From assembly GCF_001895925.1 (NCBI RefSeq), contig NZ_MPPI01000002.1, forward strand, positions 46,524 through 91,796: a stretch of 45,273 nucleotides of DNA, written 5' to 3'. This DNA comes from Phormidesmis priestleyi ULC007. Lineage in GTDB: Bacteria; Cyanobacteriota; Cyanobacteriia; Leptolyngbyales; Leptolyngbyaceae. The notes beneath the pieces were generated by a model, which was given only the letters and a program-made list of their open reading frames with translations, was not told the DNA's origin and ran no database searches. Position 1 is the first letter of the stretch. Each line of letters begins with the position of its first letter. Positions 25,838 to 34,466 of the stretch are shown piece after piece. The position numbers and the translations under genes were made by a program.

Positions 25838-27601
25838 TTAGAAAGTGAAGGTCGTCCGAACAGTGCCGACGTAAACAGTATCGTTGACGCTATTGTGTTC
25901 TGGGTTAAAAATCACAATAATGCCAGGCGTAATCGAGATGTTGTTGCTCACCTGATAGCGATATAGACCTTCGAGGTGGAAAGAGGTGTCCCGGTCTCTA
26001 AAAGCGCCTCCAAGACTATTGCTTGTCACTTTAGGAGGCTGACCAAAAACAATCCCTGCTAAGTTGCCCTTCTTACCCAGGTCGGGGAAGGCAAGCGTGA
26101 CTGCCCAGTTCCAGATATCGGCATCTGCATTAGCGGTTCGGCTTTCCAGGCGAGCTGTAGTGTAGCCCCCCCAAGCTGCTAACGTGAAGCCAGGAGTGAG
26201 ACGGATAGAACCTTCTATACCAAACTGATCAGTAGAGGTTGCAGCGTTACCAAAGGGTTGGCTTGCCAAGAGGCTGCCAGTGCCACTGCTGACGTTAACG
26301 TTGCCGCCACGATCGTAGCCCCGAACGTAGGTTAGACCTAAGTCAATAGTTGAACTTGGTTTAAACGCGATTTGAGCCAGAGCAGCGTTAGAACCGTTAA
26401 GCAACCCATTGGCATTGGTTGGGTTAGACGCGTTGTCAGCAAGGTAGCCCAAAGACACGGTGAGCGCTTGGCTGAGAGGATAGTTTAAGGTCACACCCGC
26501 ACCACTAGCGCTGTTGCTATTGCCTTGGCGATAGATGGGGTTAAACCGACCAAAGCGAGAGATCGTGCCCTGCCCATCACTGGCAAGTAGCGGGTTAAAG
26601 TTGGGAACGTTGTTGTAGAACTCACCGCCGATCGCGTCAATTGTCACGGTTCCAGCACCGATCGGGAAGCGATAGAAGAGCTTGTCTACAGAGAGCGAGT
26701 TGTTAGCAGGCGTACCAGAAGGACTGCTGCCCTCATAGGAGAGCCGCGCCATGTTGGTGCCCGTAGCATCTGCAAAAGCGGTAATGTTGCGAGCTTGTAG
26801 ACGAGTCAACAAGCTGTCTTTGCCAGTGAAACTGGTCGCAAAGCTAAGACGAACCCGATCGCTAAAGGTTTGGTTTTCATCAACGTTCCTACGAGCGGCG
26901 GCATTTGCGGCATCTCTGGCTGCACCTGGCGGAAAGGTGTTATCAATCTGTCTTTGTGTAAAAGAACCGATCGCTTTAGAATCACCCAAAGCACCAGAGA
27001 ATGAGAAAATTGCTTCCCCTCTGAGCTTGGTGGTGGTCGAGAATTGCTGCTTTTCAAGGGTAGTGGCGCGAGCTTCGAGCGCATCGACGCGACCGCGCAG
27101 GGTAGCTAATTCAGCCGCAAACTCTTCTTGCAGTCTTTGCAGGGTTACCAGGTCTTCTTTCTTAACCAGGTCAGCCGTTGCTGCCGCAATTAACTCATTG
27201 ACGCGATCGAGACAGGCATTTAAGCCAGCCGCAAACTCAAAGCGAGTCAGAGCGCGGTTGCCGCGAAAAGTTTTGTCGGGATAGCCGACGATGCAGCCGT
27301 AGCGCTCAACCAAAGATTGAAGCGCCTGAAACGCCCAGTCAGTCGGACGCACGTCAGACAGTTGCGAAACTGAGGTAACTTGGCTGATTTCGGCGTTATC
27401 TGCGCCTTCGCTGCCGTAAGCTTTTACTGGGTCGAGGGAGGTATCGCTGGTCTCAGCAGTCGCTGCTTGAGCGACTTCGACAGACTTGGGTGCATCAGCA
27501 GCACTGGCAACGCCAGCCGTGACGATCGCAGCAGAAACAGTGAGAGTAGCACTCAAAAGTGCTGGGGTCGCAAGTAGCGACTTCCACAAAATGTTTTTCA
27601 T
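25838..27601 (-). CDS. SLH-domain OprB-like porin (iron uptake porin type)
   Basis: 587 residues from ATG 27601, which has GGAAG five bases upstream (the earlier frame start at 27643 is not supported). A signal peptide (MKNILWKSLL...GVASAADA) is followed by an SLH domain with LSDVRPTDWAFQALQSLVER and GCIVGYPDKTFRGNRALTRFEFAAGL, then a coiled coil (LQRLQEEFAAELATLRGRVDALEAR), then a beta-barrel ending in phenylalanine (VRTTFTF). This is the layout of cyanobacterial outer-membrane porins, some of them iron-related. The SLH part would tie the barrel to the cell wall. Iron specificity is not visible in the sequence. Confidence 0.92.
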   Translation of the reverse strand: MKNILWKSLLATPALLSATLTVSAAIVTAGVASAADAPKSVEVAQAATAETSDTSLDPVKAYGSEGADNAEISQVTSVSQLSDVRPTDWAFQALQSLVERYGCIVGYPDKTFRGNRALTRFEFAAGLNACLDRVNELIAAATADLVKKEDLVTLQRLQEEFAAELATLRGRVDALEARATTLEKQQFSTTTKLRGEAIFSFSGALGDSKAIGSFTQRQIDNTFPPGAARDAANAAARRNVDENQTFSDRVRLSFATSFTGKDSLLTRLQARNITAFADATGTNMARLSYEGSSPSGTPANNSLSVDKLFYRFPIGAGTVTIDAIGGEFYNNVPNFNPLLASDGQGTISRFGRFNPIYRQGNSNSASGAGVTLNYPLSQALTVSLGYLADNASNPTNANGLLNGSNAALAQIAFKPSSTIDLGLTYVRGYDRGGNVNVSSGTGSLLASQPFGNAATSTDQFGIEGSIRLTPGFTLAAWGGYTTARLESRTANADADIWNWAVTLAFPDLGKKGNLAGIVFGQPPKVTSNSLGGAFRDRDTSFHLEGLYRYQVSNNISITPGIIVIFNPEHNSVNDTVYVGTVRTTFTF

Positions 27602-27972
27602 GATCACTTCCGTATTCACACCGTAGATTGAGAAGACTCGCAATTCTTTGGACTACAACAATAGTATCTAGAGAGATTCCAGATCTGACTGAAGAGTTTT
27701 TCAGGGAGTCTTCAACAGTATACCCCAGTACAGTTTTTGATCTCTATCGGGGTCAAAACTTTTGAAGGAGTCTGGGACTTGCTTTGAGCAGTTTTTGCAA
27801 TCTATGGTGTGGTTTAAAATACAAAATAAATTTGTCACATCTTTAACTTCTTAACCTCAGTCAACAAGTTCTTTAACTTTGATCATTGAAGATCCTAAGC
27901 CCACGGTAGATGTTGAGCTAGGTGGGTATCCGAGTACGATCGCGCATAGCAGAGTTACATAGGCGAGAAATT
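27602..27972. other. Divergent intergenic region between porin and metallophosphatase
   Basis: About 370 bases without a gene. It holds the porin leader, the GGGGTATACT candidate element at 27717-27726, and an AT-rich stretch (about 27820-27890) preceding the metallophosphatase gene. No RNA gene or Fur box was seen. Confidence 0.45.
27717..27726 (-). promoter_or_regulatory. Candidate promoter/operator GGGGTATACT before porin gene
   Basis: Identical to the ten bases before rrf2-cysK (25742-25751) and in the same orientation. Both are preceded by a TTGAC about 28-30 bases further upstream. It could be a shared regulator site overlapping a -10 element rather than a simple promoter. Confidence 0.3.
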
Positions 27973-29538
27973 ATGCAGTTTGTGTCTGATCCCTCGATCG
28001 CGGTCAAGATCCAGAAAATGGAGGAGCGAGTGCGGTGGCAAGCGGGTGAGATCGTCGATCGAGGAATTGATCAGACGCGGCTCGTCTTAGCAGACGGGCA
28101 AGAAGACACTCCAGAATTTTCGTTTTTGGTGATTGGCGATAGCGGCTCTGGGCAGCATCGGGGTCACAGTCCACAACGGCAAATTGCCAAGCAGATGCTC
28201 GACCATCGGCAAGATTCGCGCTTTATTTTGCACACGGGCGATGTGATTTATCTGGTTGGCTCTAGCGAGTTTTATCTCAAAAATTTCATCAAGCCCTATC
28301 GAGAATTCATCGTTGGAGGTGAACACTACAACCGAATTTCTCATGATCAAATGGTGTTTAATCTGCCATTTTTAGTGGTGCCAGGAAATCATGATTACTA
28401 TGACCTTCCATTTGCTTATGGGTTGGCAATTCAGCTAACCTATCCCATTCGACGACTGCTGCAATCGCGCCTAGATTTTGATATCGGTTGGCACGGTTCG
28501 TTTCAGGGCAAAGCTTATGCTCAGGCGTTTTTAGATGGGTTGCGATCGATCGAGATGCGCGGCGGGTTAGGAAACCATCTCGATCGTCACTACACCGCTG
28601 AGACAGACACGGGGCGATGTTTGCGCTATGAGCCTGGAAAATTTACGCGGCTGCCCAATCGTTATTACACCTTTCGCAGTGGTGGGGTTGATTTCTTTGC
28701 GCTAGACTCCAACACGTTTAACGCGCCTGCACCGTTGCCCAAAACATCTGAGGGGCACGCTTATCGTCAGACTTTAGAAACCCGATATGCAGCCGTAGAG
28801 CTAGAAATGCAGCAAATGCTGGAGCGATCGGGAAAACTGAATCCCAACCAACCTCAAGATGCTGAACAAATGGATGATATTCGGGCCAAATTAGAGCAGC
28901 TTGAGGAAGTTCAGCGAGACATTTATAAGCAACTCAATGTAGACGAGAACACTGTGGCAGATGTCGCACAGTTGGAATGGTTGCGCGATCGGCTGATTCA
29001 ATCTTGGAGAACGGCAGGCGTAAGAGGCAGAGTCCTGTTTTTTCACCATCCGCCTTATGTGACTGAGGCGACTAAATGGCAACAAGCACAAACGTTAGCG
29101 GTGCGGCGAAGAGTGCGGCAAGTCTTGGACGAAGTGGCTCAAGAAGTCGGCAATTTAACAAAAGGACGAGCGATCATCGATCTTGTTCTCAATGGTCACG
29201 CTCACTGCTTAGAATATTTGCGAACCACTGACACGGGTCATGCCGATGCCAACACTAATTGGATCGTGTGCGGCGGCAGTGGTTATAGTTTGCGCCGTCA
29301 AAGAGTTGAAGGAGCAGAGTTGACCGAATCGTTGGATGGAAGAGAAGAGACTCTGGTCGCAAAGTCACAGCTATTTATTGGGCGCGAGGGCAGAGGCTCT
29401 CAAAAGCACCGACCTTACTCATTTTTGCGAATCGACGTGCAGGCAGGCGAGCCTGTGAAGTTTGTGATTCGTCCGTTTGTGTCGGAATGGTTTCAGGGAA
29501 AGTGGCACGATCGGGCGTTGCCAGAGTTTGTGATTTAG
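27973..29538 (+). CDS. Calcineurin-like metallophosphatase
   Basis: About 521 residues from ATG 27973 (AGGCGAG lies six bases upstream; a GTG at 27922 is less likely). The metal-binding series of the calcineurin phosphoesterase fold is complete: GDSGSG, HTGDVIY, VPGNHDYYD, FFHHPPYVTE and LNGHAHCLEY. An insertion of coiled-coil type (about residues 290-340, LEQLEEVQRDIYKQL) lies within the domain. No signal peptide is apparent, so it is probably cytoplasmic. The substrate could be a phosphomonoester or a nucleotide; not decidable. Confidence 0.88.
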   Translation: MQFVSDPSIAVKIQKMEERVRWQAGEIVDRGIDQTRLVLADGQEDTPEFSFLVIGDSGSGQHRGHSPQRQIAKQMLDHRQDSRFILHTGDVIYLVGSSEFYLKNFIKPYREFIVGGEHYNRISHDQMVFNLPFLVVPGNHDYYDLPFAYGLAIQLTYPIRRLLQSRLDFDIGWHGSFQGKAYAQAFLDGLRSIEMRGGLGNHLDRHYTAETDTGRCLRYEPGKFTRLPNRYYTFRSGGVDFFALDSNTFNAPAPLPKTSEGHAYRQTLETRYAAVELEMQQMLERSGKLNPNQPQDAEQMDDIRAKLEQLEEVQRDIYKQLNVDENTVADVAQLEWLRDRLIQSWRTAGVRGRVLFFHHPPYVTEATKWQQAQTLAVRRRVRQVLDEVAQEVGNLTKGRAIIDLVLNGHAHCLEYLRTTDTGHADANTNWIVCGGSGYSLRRQRVEGAELTESLDGREETLVAKSQLFIGREGRGSQKHRPYSFLRIDVQAGEPVKFVIRPFVSEWFQGKWHDRALPEFVI

Positions 29539-29556
29539 AACGAAATGAATTCTGGC

Positions 29557-29638
29557 GATCGTGGATTAAATCGTGTGGGTTAGCATAATCAATGGGCACG
29601 GCAGTGCCATGCCCTACGCGTTTATTTAATTCACGATC
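29557..29638. mobile_element. MITE-like element, full-length copy 4 of the hairpin repeat
   Basis: 82 bases with 15-base terminal inverted repeats: GATCGTGGATTAAAT at 29557-29571 and, at 29624-29638, ATTTAATTCACGATC, whose reverse complement differs at one position. The core hairpin (GGGCACGGCA / TGCCATGCCC) is at 29594-29614. No coding capacity. It lies between the metallophosphatase and RecQ genes, which converge here; its right end is two bases from the recQ stop codon. Absence of a target-site duplication means mobility is inferred only. Confidence 0.7.
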
Positions 29639-29639
29639 C

Positions 29640-31289
29640 CTAGTTAATGTCGGCTCGACGTAAAAGACCTCGCAGCACAGCAGTCATTGTGCTTAACGTT
29701 TTGTAGCCAACTTCCTCAAACAAAATGACAACCTTATCGGCTTCATAGCGCATCACAGTGCCTTCACCCCAGGATTTGTGAATCACCTGGCTGTTGATTG
29801 GATAGGGCTTCAGCCCATCTTTGCTGGCAGCGATTCCTGCTTTGCAGTTGTCGCAATGACCACACGCCCGATCAACTTGTTCTCCAAAATAATTGAGTAA
29901 GTATTTGCGACGACAATCTCGCACCTCTGCATAGCCTCGCATCATTTCCAAGCGCGATCGCTCAACTTTGGTGTTGCGTTCTTGGGCTTGCAGCATATCA
30001 GCCGTTGCTTTATGAAGATCGGGGCTATTTTTTGCAGCGATTACCTCGCCAGTCGGCAGCATTTCGACGACTCCTACGCTTTGCAACTGGTTGAGCATTT
30101 TCTTGAGCTTAGACTTTGATAAATCGGTGAGTTCTTGCAGGCGCTTAAGCTCGATCGCAGTCGCCTGACTTTGCACCGTTTGAGCAACGCGCTCGATTTG
30201 CTGGGCATCAAGTTTGCCGCTACCAGAAAAGAATCGCCGCAGATTCAAGTCTTTAGGCACATAGAACAAAATGGTTTTTGCAGGGTTGTCATCGCGCCCC
30301 GCCCGTCCGATTTCTTGATAATGAGAGTCGATAGAATCGCTAATGTTGTAGTGAAATACAAAGCGAACGTTCCGCTTGTTCACTCCCATTCCAAAGGCAG
30401 TAGTCGCTACGATCACGTCTGCTTGATCATTCATGAATGTATCTTGTGCCTGTTCCCGTTCTTTGGGTTTCAGTCCAGCATGATAAGCAATGGCGTTAAT
30501 TCCTTCTGCTTTTAGCAATTCTGCAATTCGCTCAGTGACTTTGCGAGTGGCAGCATACACGATTCCGGGTTTCTCTGCGTGTTTGACTCGATTGATAAAC
30601 ACCTCACGCTTTTCGTCATCATCTCCAAATCGCTCAACCGCCAGCCAGATGTTAGGGCGATCGAACCCACGGACTAAAATTTGCGGGTCGCGCATCGCCA
30701 GTCGTCGAACGATTTCTTCTCGCACGGGGGGAGATGCTGTCGCTGTCAGTGCCAAAATTGGAGGATGACCTAGCGAGTCAATAATCGTGCCTAAGCGCAA
30801 ATAATCAGGACGAAAATCATGTCCCCATTCGCTGATGCAGTGCGCTTCATCGACGACAAATAGCGATGGTTTTGTGGTTTTCAACCGCTCGATCGTATCG
30901 GGGTTGTTAAACTGTTCGGGTGCTAAGAAGAGATATTCAAGTTTGCCTTCTGCCCACTGCTCAAAGATTTCAGTTCGCTGATGGGGGTTAATCGTGGAGT
31001 TAACCACTGCTGCTACACCCACATCTTGATGATCGATCATGCCGACCTGATCGTGTTGAAGTGCCAGAAGGGGTGAAATAACTACAGTGGCTCCTGGAAT
31101 TTGAGACGCTGCTAGTTTATAGATCGCTGATTTTCCTGAGCCTGTGGGCATGACAGCAAGCGTGTCTCTGCCTTCTAAAACCGATCGCACTGCCGTTTCT
31201 TGACCAGGACGCAGGTCGTTAAAGCCGAGTCGATCGTGAGCAATCTTCTGAAGAGAGGGTGTCTGCTTGGGAGTCTTTGTCATACCCAT
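29640..31289 (-). CDS. recQ: RecQ family ATP-dependent DNA helicase
   Basis: About 549 residues. Walker A is AVMPTGSGKSAIY, motif II DEAHCISEWGHDFRPDY, motif III ALTATA, and motif VI QEIGRAGRD. The RecQ C-terminal zinc site CRRKYLLNYFGEQVDRACGHCDNC is present. An HRDC domain is missing; the tail after about residue 505 looks like a small strand-rich domain (HKSWGEGTVMRYEADKVVILF). It unwinds DNA 3' to 5' during recombination and repair. Starts at 31289 or 31283 are possible; a longer frame to 31325 would begin inside a dispersed repeat and is rejected. Confidence 0.9.
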   Translation of the reverse strand: MGMTKTPKQTPSLQKIAHDRLGFNDLRPGQETAVRSVLEGRDTLAVMPTGSGKSAIYKLAASQIPGATVVISPLLALQHDQVGMIDHQDVGVAAVVNSTINPHQRTEIFEQWAEGKLEYLFLAPEQFNNPDTIERLKTTKPSLFVVDEAHCISEWGHDFRPDYLRLGTIIDSLGHPPILALTATASPPVREEIVRRLAMRDPQILVRGFDRPNIWLAVERFGDDDEKREVFINRVKHAEKPGIVYAATRKVTERIAELLKAEGINAIAYHAGLKPKEREQAQDTFMNDQADVIVATTAFGMGVNKRNVRFVFHYNISDSIDSHYQEIGRAGRDDNPAKTILFYVPKDLNLRRFFSGSGKLDAQQIERVAQTVQSQATAIELKRLQELTDLSKSKLKKMLNQLQSVGVVEMLPTGEVIAAKNSPDLHKATADMLQAQERNTKVERSRLEMMRGYAEVRDCRRKYLLNYFGEQVDRACGHCDNCKAGIAASKDGLKPYPINSQVIHKSWGEGTVMRYEADKVVILFEEVGYKTLSTMTAVLRGLLRRADIN

Positions 31290-31319
31290 TTGATTTGTGA
31301 ATGTGGCAGATCCGCATGA

Positions 31320-31340
31320 GGGCACGGCAGTGCCATGCCC
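31320..31340. repeat. Dispersed hairpin repeat, copy 5 (core)
   Basis: Same 21-base core as copies 2-4, followed by GTACGG as in copy 1 (there CGTACGG). It lies between the recQ start and the stop of the SDR gene, and creates an artificial upstream extension of the recQ frame. Confidence 0.75.
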
Positions 31341-31364
31341 GTACGGGTTCTCTTGCGATCAGTT

Positions 31365-32378
31365 TTAGCGATCGCCCAATCCGCCTAGCAGGGCAGCTAC
31401 GCCCAAGGCAGCGACCGCAAATGCGCCGATCGCTAACGCTGGGCCCTTGTCCAGCATGTCAGTAATGCTAGGAATTTCTAACTGATCGAAATCACCATTC
31501 ACTTTGTCATAGCCTTGAATCGGCTCATACAAGTTATTGGGATCATCTTCAGACTTAGGCTCATCAGTTTTTTGGAATGGGAAGGCGATCGCTAACAGCA
31601 ATAGATCGACGAGTCCTGGTGAAATTCTTTGGGCGATATCTAGAATGCGACCGACATCACTGACGATATAGTCACGAACCGGATGTTCTGCTGCATAAAG
31701 AATGGCATCTGTGACCAAACTTGCACTATAGTAAGGCGGAACTCCTGTTGGTTTTACACCTAGTTTAGTTTTGCCTTTGTTATAGAACGGTGTATTGATC
31801 ACACCTGGCATAATGTTTGTGACACTGATTGGATAGCCTTCGTTTTTGAGTTCGAGCCGCATTGCGTCAATAAACCCGATCGAGCCATGTTTAGCAGCCG
31901 AATAAGCACTTTGATAAGGCAGCGATCGTCGTCCCTCTAGGGAAGTAATGTGAATTAACGCGCCTCGTCCTTCTCGCTTCAAATGAGGCAAGGCTACCAT
32001 TGCGCCATAAACCTGTCCCATTAAGGTGACATCAATGACGCGTCTGAATTCTTCGGGGGTCACATTGTCAAAGGTGGCAAACACACTCGTTGCCGCGAGA
32101 TGAACCCAGGTATCCAGCCGCCCAAAGTGCTCAACGGTTTTCTCTGCGATCGCTTTAACTTGCTCAAAATCAGCGACATCGGCAGGAACCGCGATCGCGG
32201 TTCCTCCCATAGCAGAAATTTCTTCAACTAAGGTGGCTAATCCTTCTTTGCTGCGGGCAGACACCACTACTTTTGCGCCTTTTTTAGCAAACCTTAAGGC
32301 CGTGTCTCTGCCAATTCCGCTTGAGGCTCCCACGACAACAACAACTTGTTGATCAATTGATTTTAAGTTCATTTTCAT
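31365..32378 (-). CDS. Short-chain dehydrogenase with C-terminal membrane tail
   Basis: 337 residues. The NAD(P)-binding loop is VVGASSGIG (about 15-23), with catalytic S146, Y159 and K163 (YSAAK), classical SDR. The C-terminal 35 residues after a charged linker form a hydrophobic, alanine/glycine-rich helix (ALAIGAFAVAALGVAALLGG), an unusual tail for an SDR that could anchor it. Substrate unknown. It lies in the stress-type island, 75 bases after the DUF6335 gene on the same strand. Confidence 0.88.
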   Translation of the reverse strand: MKMNLKSIDQQVVVVVGASSGIGRDTALRFAKKGAKVVVSARSKEGLATLVEEISAMGGTAIAVPADVADFEQVKAIAEKTVEHFGRLDTWVHLAATSVFATFDNVTPEEFRRVIDVTLMGQVYGAMVALPHLKREGRGALIHITSLEGRRSLPYQSAYSAAKHGSIGFIDAMRLELKNEGYPISVTNIMPGVINTPFYNKGKTKLGVKPTGVPPYYSASLVTDAILYAAEHPVRDYIVSDVGRILDIAQRISPGLVDLLLLAIAFPFQKTDEPKSEDDPNNLYEPIQGYDKVNGDFDQLEIPSITDMLDKGPALAIGAFAVAALGVAALLGGLGDR

Positions 32379-32453
32379 CCTTTATCTTTGGTGGTTTATC
32401 AGTTGTCATTGAGTAGCTGATTTCGTAATCGAGCAATTATAAGCAAGGCTAGG

Positions 32454-32966
32454 TTAAAGAATTTCTTCTTCCTCTTCTAACGCTTTGCGATCGTCATAAT
32501 CGTCTGATGACTTTGGCTCTAGCTCCCAGCGTCGATCGTCGCGTTGTTCTAAAATTTCATTAGTGTGCAGATAGTTGAAATCATTCATTTCCAGACCAAC
32601 TGCTTTACCCAAATCATCCACAATATCCATATCAGGCGTGTTGACGGTGCCACCTACCGACTCGTCACCATCTGCATTAGCTTGCTCATAGTCAGCATCA
32701 ATATCACCGCCCGTTAAGTCGGGGGTTGCTTCGTTGAGATCGTGCATTCGATCGCGCATGGTTCGCCCGCCGATGCTAAAACCCGGCACATCGTGAACGC
32801 CCGTCCCGTAAGACTCTGTGACCTCTTGCGGTACGTCATCGTCAGCAATTTCTTCGTCGCTCTCTGGCTCTTCTAGCCGTTCAAGATTGCCGCCAAGATT
32901 GTGAACCGCTGACTCAAGATCATCGCGATCGGTGGGGCTAGCTTCGGCAAATTCTGCGTCAGACAT
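32454..32966 (-). CDS. DUF6335 family acidic protein
   Basis: 170 residues, very acidic, with no membrane segment. The conserved part reads GTGVHDVPGFSIGGRTMRDRMHDLNEATPDLTGGDIDADYEQA, then VGGTVNTPDMDIVDDLGKAVGLEM and LHTNEILEQRDDRRWELEP, which I recall as the cyanobacterial DUF6335 family. Function unknown; it is repeatedly seen with stress genes, which fits this neighbourhood. A strong GGAGG precedes ATG 32966. It diverges from the DJ-1/PfpI fusion gene. Confidence 0.82.
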   Translation of the reverse strand: MSDAEFAEASPTDRDDLESAVHNLGGNLERLEEPESDEEIADDDVPQEVTESYGTGVHDVPGFSIGGRTMRDRMHDLNEATPDLTGGDIDADYEQANADGDESVGGTVNTPDMDIVDDLGKAVGLEMNDFNYLHTNEILEQRDDRRWELEPKSSDDYDDRKALEEEEEIL

Positions 32967-33073
32967 GATGATTCCTCCAAAACTATCCGCTTATGACTGC
33001 ACGTTAACGAATTTCAAAATTTACGCAAATCTTCAATTAGGTAGATCGCCAGTGATTTAAGCCTGAGATCCTT

Positions 33074-33105
33074 CTCTAGGGAGAGACGGGCTTATCTCCC
33101 TAGAG
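33074..33105. repeat. Perfect 11-bp inverted repeat upstream of PfpI fusion gene
   Basis: CTCTAGGGAGA at 33074-33084 and TCTCCCTAGAG at 33095-33105, with a ten-base loop. It lies between two divergent genes, about 125-155 bases from each start. It could be an operator or a hairpin in the leader; no known box matches. Confidence 0.5.
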
Positions 33106-33230
33106 CGAGGAGAGAGATTGGGTTGCAGACATAGGCTTAACAGTGCTTGATAAGGCGAGGTCTGTAGAACAAAGCTCGTCTAAACGGGCCGCTCCATCAA
33201 GGAAGCGTCAGAATGCAAGGAGATGCCGCA

Positions 33231-34334
33231 ATGGTTACGAACGGTCAAACAAGTGATAAGAAACGAGTCGCTATTCTCATTGAGCAAGGCGTAGAAGATT
33301 CAGAATTTCAGATTCCTTATAATGCGTTGAAGAAAGCGGGAGCCAATGTGGTGGTGCTGGGTTCTCGGATGAATGAGGAGTATAAAGGCAAAGAAGGTAA
33401 GCTTTCGATCAAAGCGGATGCGACTACAACGGAATCGATCGCGGCTGATTTTGACGCAGTAATCATTCCCGGTGGCATGGCTCCTGACAAAATGAGAACC
33501 AACATGAAGACGGTTCGTTTTGTGCAAGATGCCTTTACAGGGGGGATTTTAGTCGCTTCGGTTTGCCACGGCCCGCAAGTCCTAATCGAGGGCGATTTGC
33601 TCAAAGGGGTCAGAGCAACTGGCTTTCGCGCCATTCGCAAAGACATGCAAAACGCCGGAGCCGAATTTGTCGATGAGCCGTTAGTCATCGACGACAATCT
33701 GATTACCTCGCGTCGTCCTGGAGATTTGCCAATCTTCACCACTGCAATTTTGACCACTTTAGGATTGTCGGTTGCCGATACGACATTGCCCGATATCAGC
33801 GATGTGGACGCAGGTTGGTGGAAGCTGGGCGAAGAATGGGGCGGGTCTAGCAAGGGCGAAATCGTGAACGCAATTAACACAGCGATCGCAGGTGAGCGCT
33901 ACGGGTTTGAAACCTTTGAACACTACGCTTCAAACGCGCCTGATGAAGCAACACGAGAACTCTTTCAAGAAATTCGGGCAAACAAGTCGCGTCATATTCA
34001 GACCCTTGAATCGCGCCTAAATGTATTGGGCGAAACTCCCTCACTGCAAGCCAATGCAAGCGGTGCTTTTGCAACTTTGAAGACCTTCTTTCAAACCAGT
34101 CAGCAGGATCTTGATATTCTACGACGCGCTCTAGGCGACCTGCAAACGGGCGTTGTCGATGTTTACAACTTGCGAAACAAGCTCACCGATCCGGCTACGG
34201 TCGCCATCTTTGATGCAATGGAGGTCACGCTTGCCAAAGACGAGCAGCGCATCGCTGACCTCTATAAAGCTCGGTTAGTGGGCACGCCAGAGGCTCCTAA
34301 ACCAACCAGCAGACCTGCTGTCAGTGGCGGTTGA
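33231..34334 (+). CDS. DJ-1/PfpI domain fused to ferritin-like helical domain
   Basis: About 367 residues. The N-terminal half is a DJ-1/PfpI domain, with AILIEQGVEDSEF, FDAVIIPGGMAPDKMR and VASVCHGPQVLIEG (nucleophile C112, H113). The C-terminal part (about 205-350) is four long helices with GERYGFETFEHYASNAPDEATRELFQEIRANKSRHIQTLE, a pattern of glutamate and histidine residues as in ferritin-like/DUF2383 proteins. Members of the first type are stress chaperone-deglycases or proteases; the second could bind metal or act as a helical partner. Start ATG 33231 has AAGGAG nine bases upstream, so the frame from 33213 is rejected. Confidence 0.82.
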   Translation: MVTNGQTSDKKRVAILIEQGVEDSEFQIPYNALKKAGANVVVLGSRMNEEYKGKEGKLSIKADATTTESIAADFDAVIIPGGMAPDKMRTNMKTVRFVQDAFTGGILVASVCHGPQVLIEGDLLKGVRATGFRAIRKDMQNAGAEFVDEPLVIDDNLITSRRPGDLPIFTTAILTTLGLSVADTTLPDISDVDAGWWKLGEEWGGSSKGEIVNAINTAIAGERYGFETFEHYASNAPDEATRELFQEIRANKSRHIQTLESRLNVLGETPSLQANASGAFATLKTFFQTSQQDLDILRRALGDLQTGVVDVYNLRNKLTDPATVAIFDAMEVTLAKDEQRIADLYKARLVGTPEAPKPTSRPAVSGG

Positions 34335-34466
34335 GCAGCAACGATTGTGGTTTAGGGACGGGGTTTGATCAAGTGTCCCTAAACAACGAACAGAGAAACG
34401 TTCTATAGAGCGTTCATAGACAACGAACAGATTTGCCATCACACTCATTCCTCTATACAAAACATC

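Noticed and set aside
31283-31325. An extended recQ start with residues MPSCGSATFTNQ
   Set aside because: The extension starts inside the dispersed hairpin repeat and reads its sequence as protein; the later ATGs at 31289 and 31283 fit the RecQ N-terminus.
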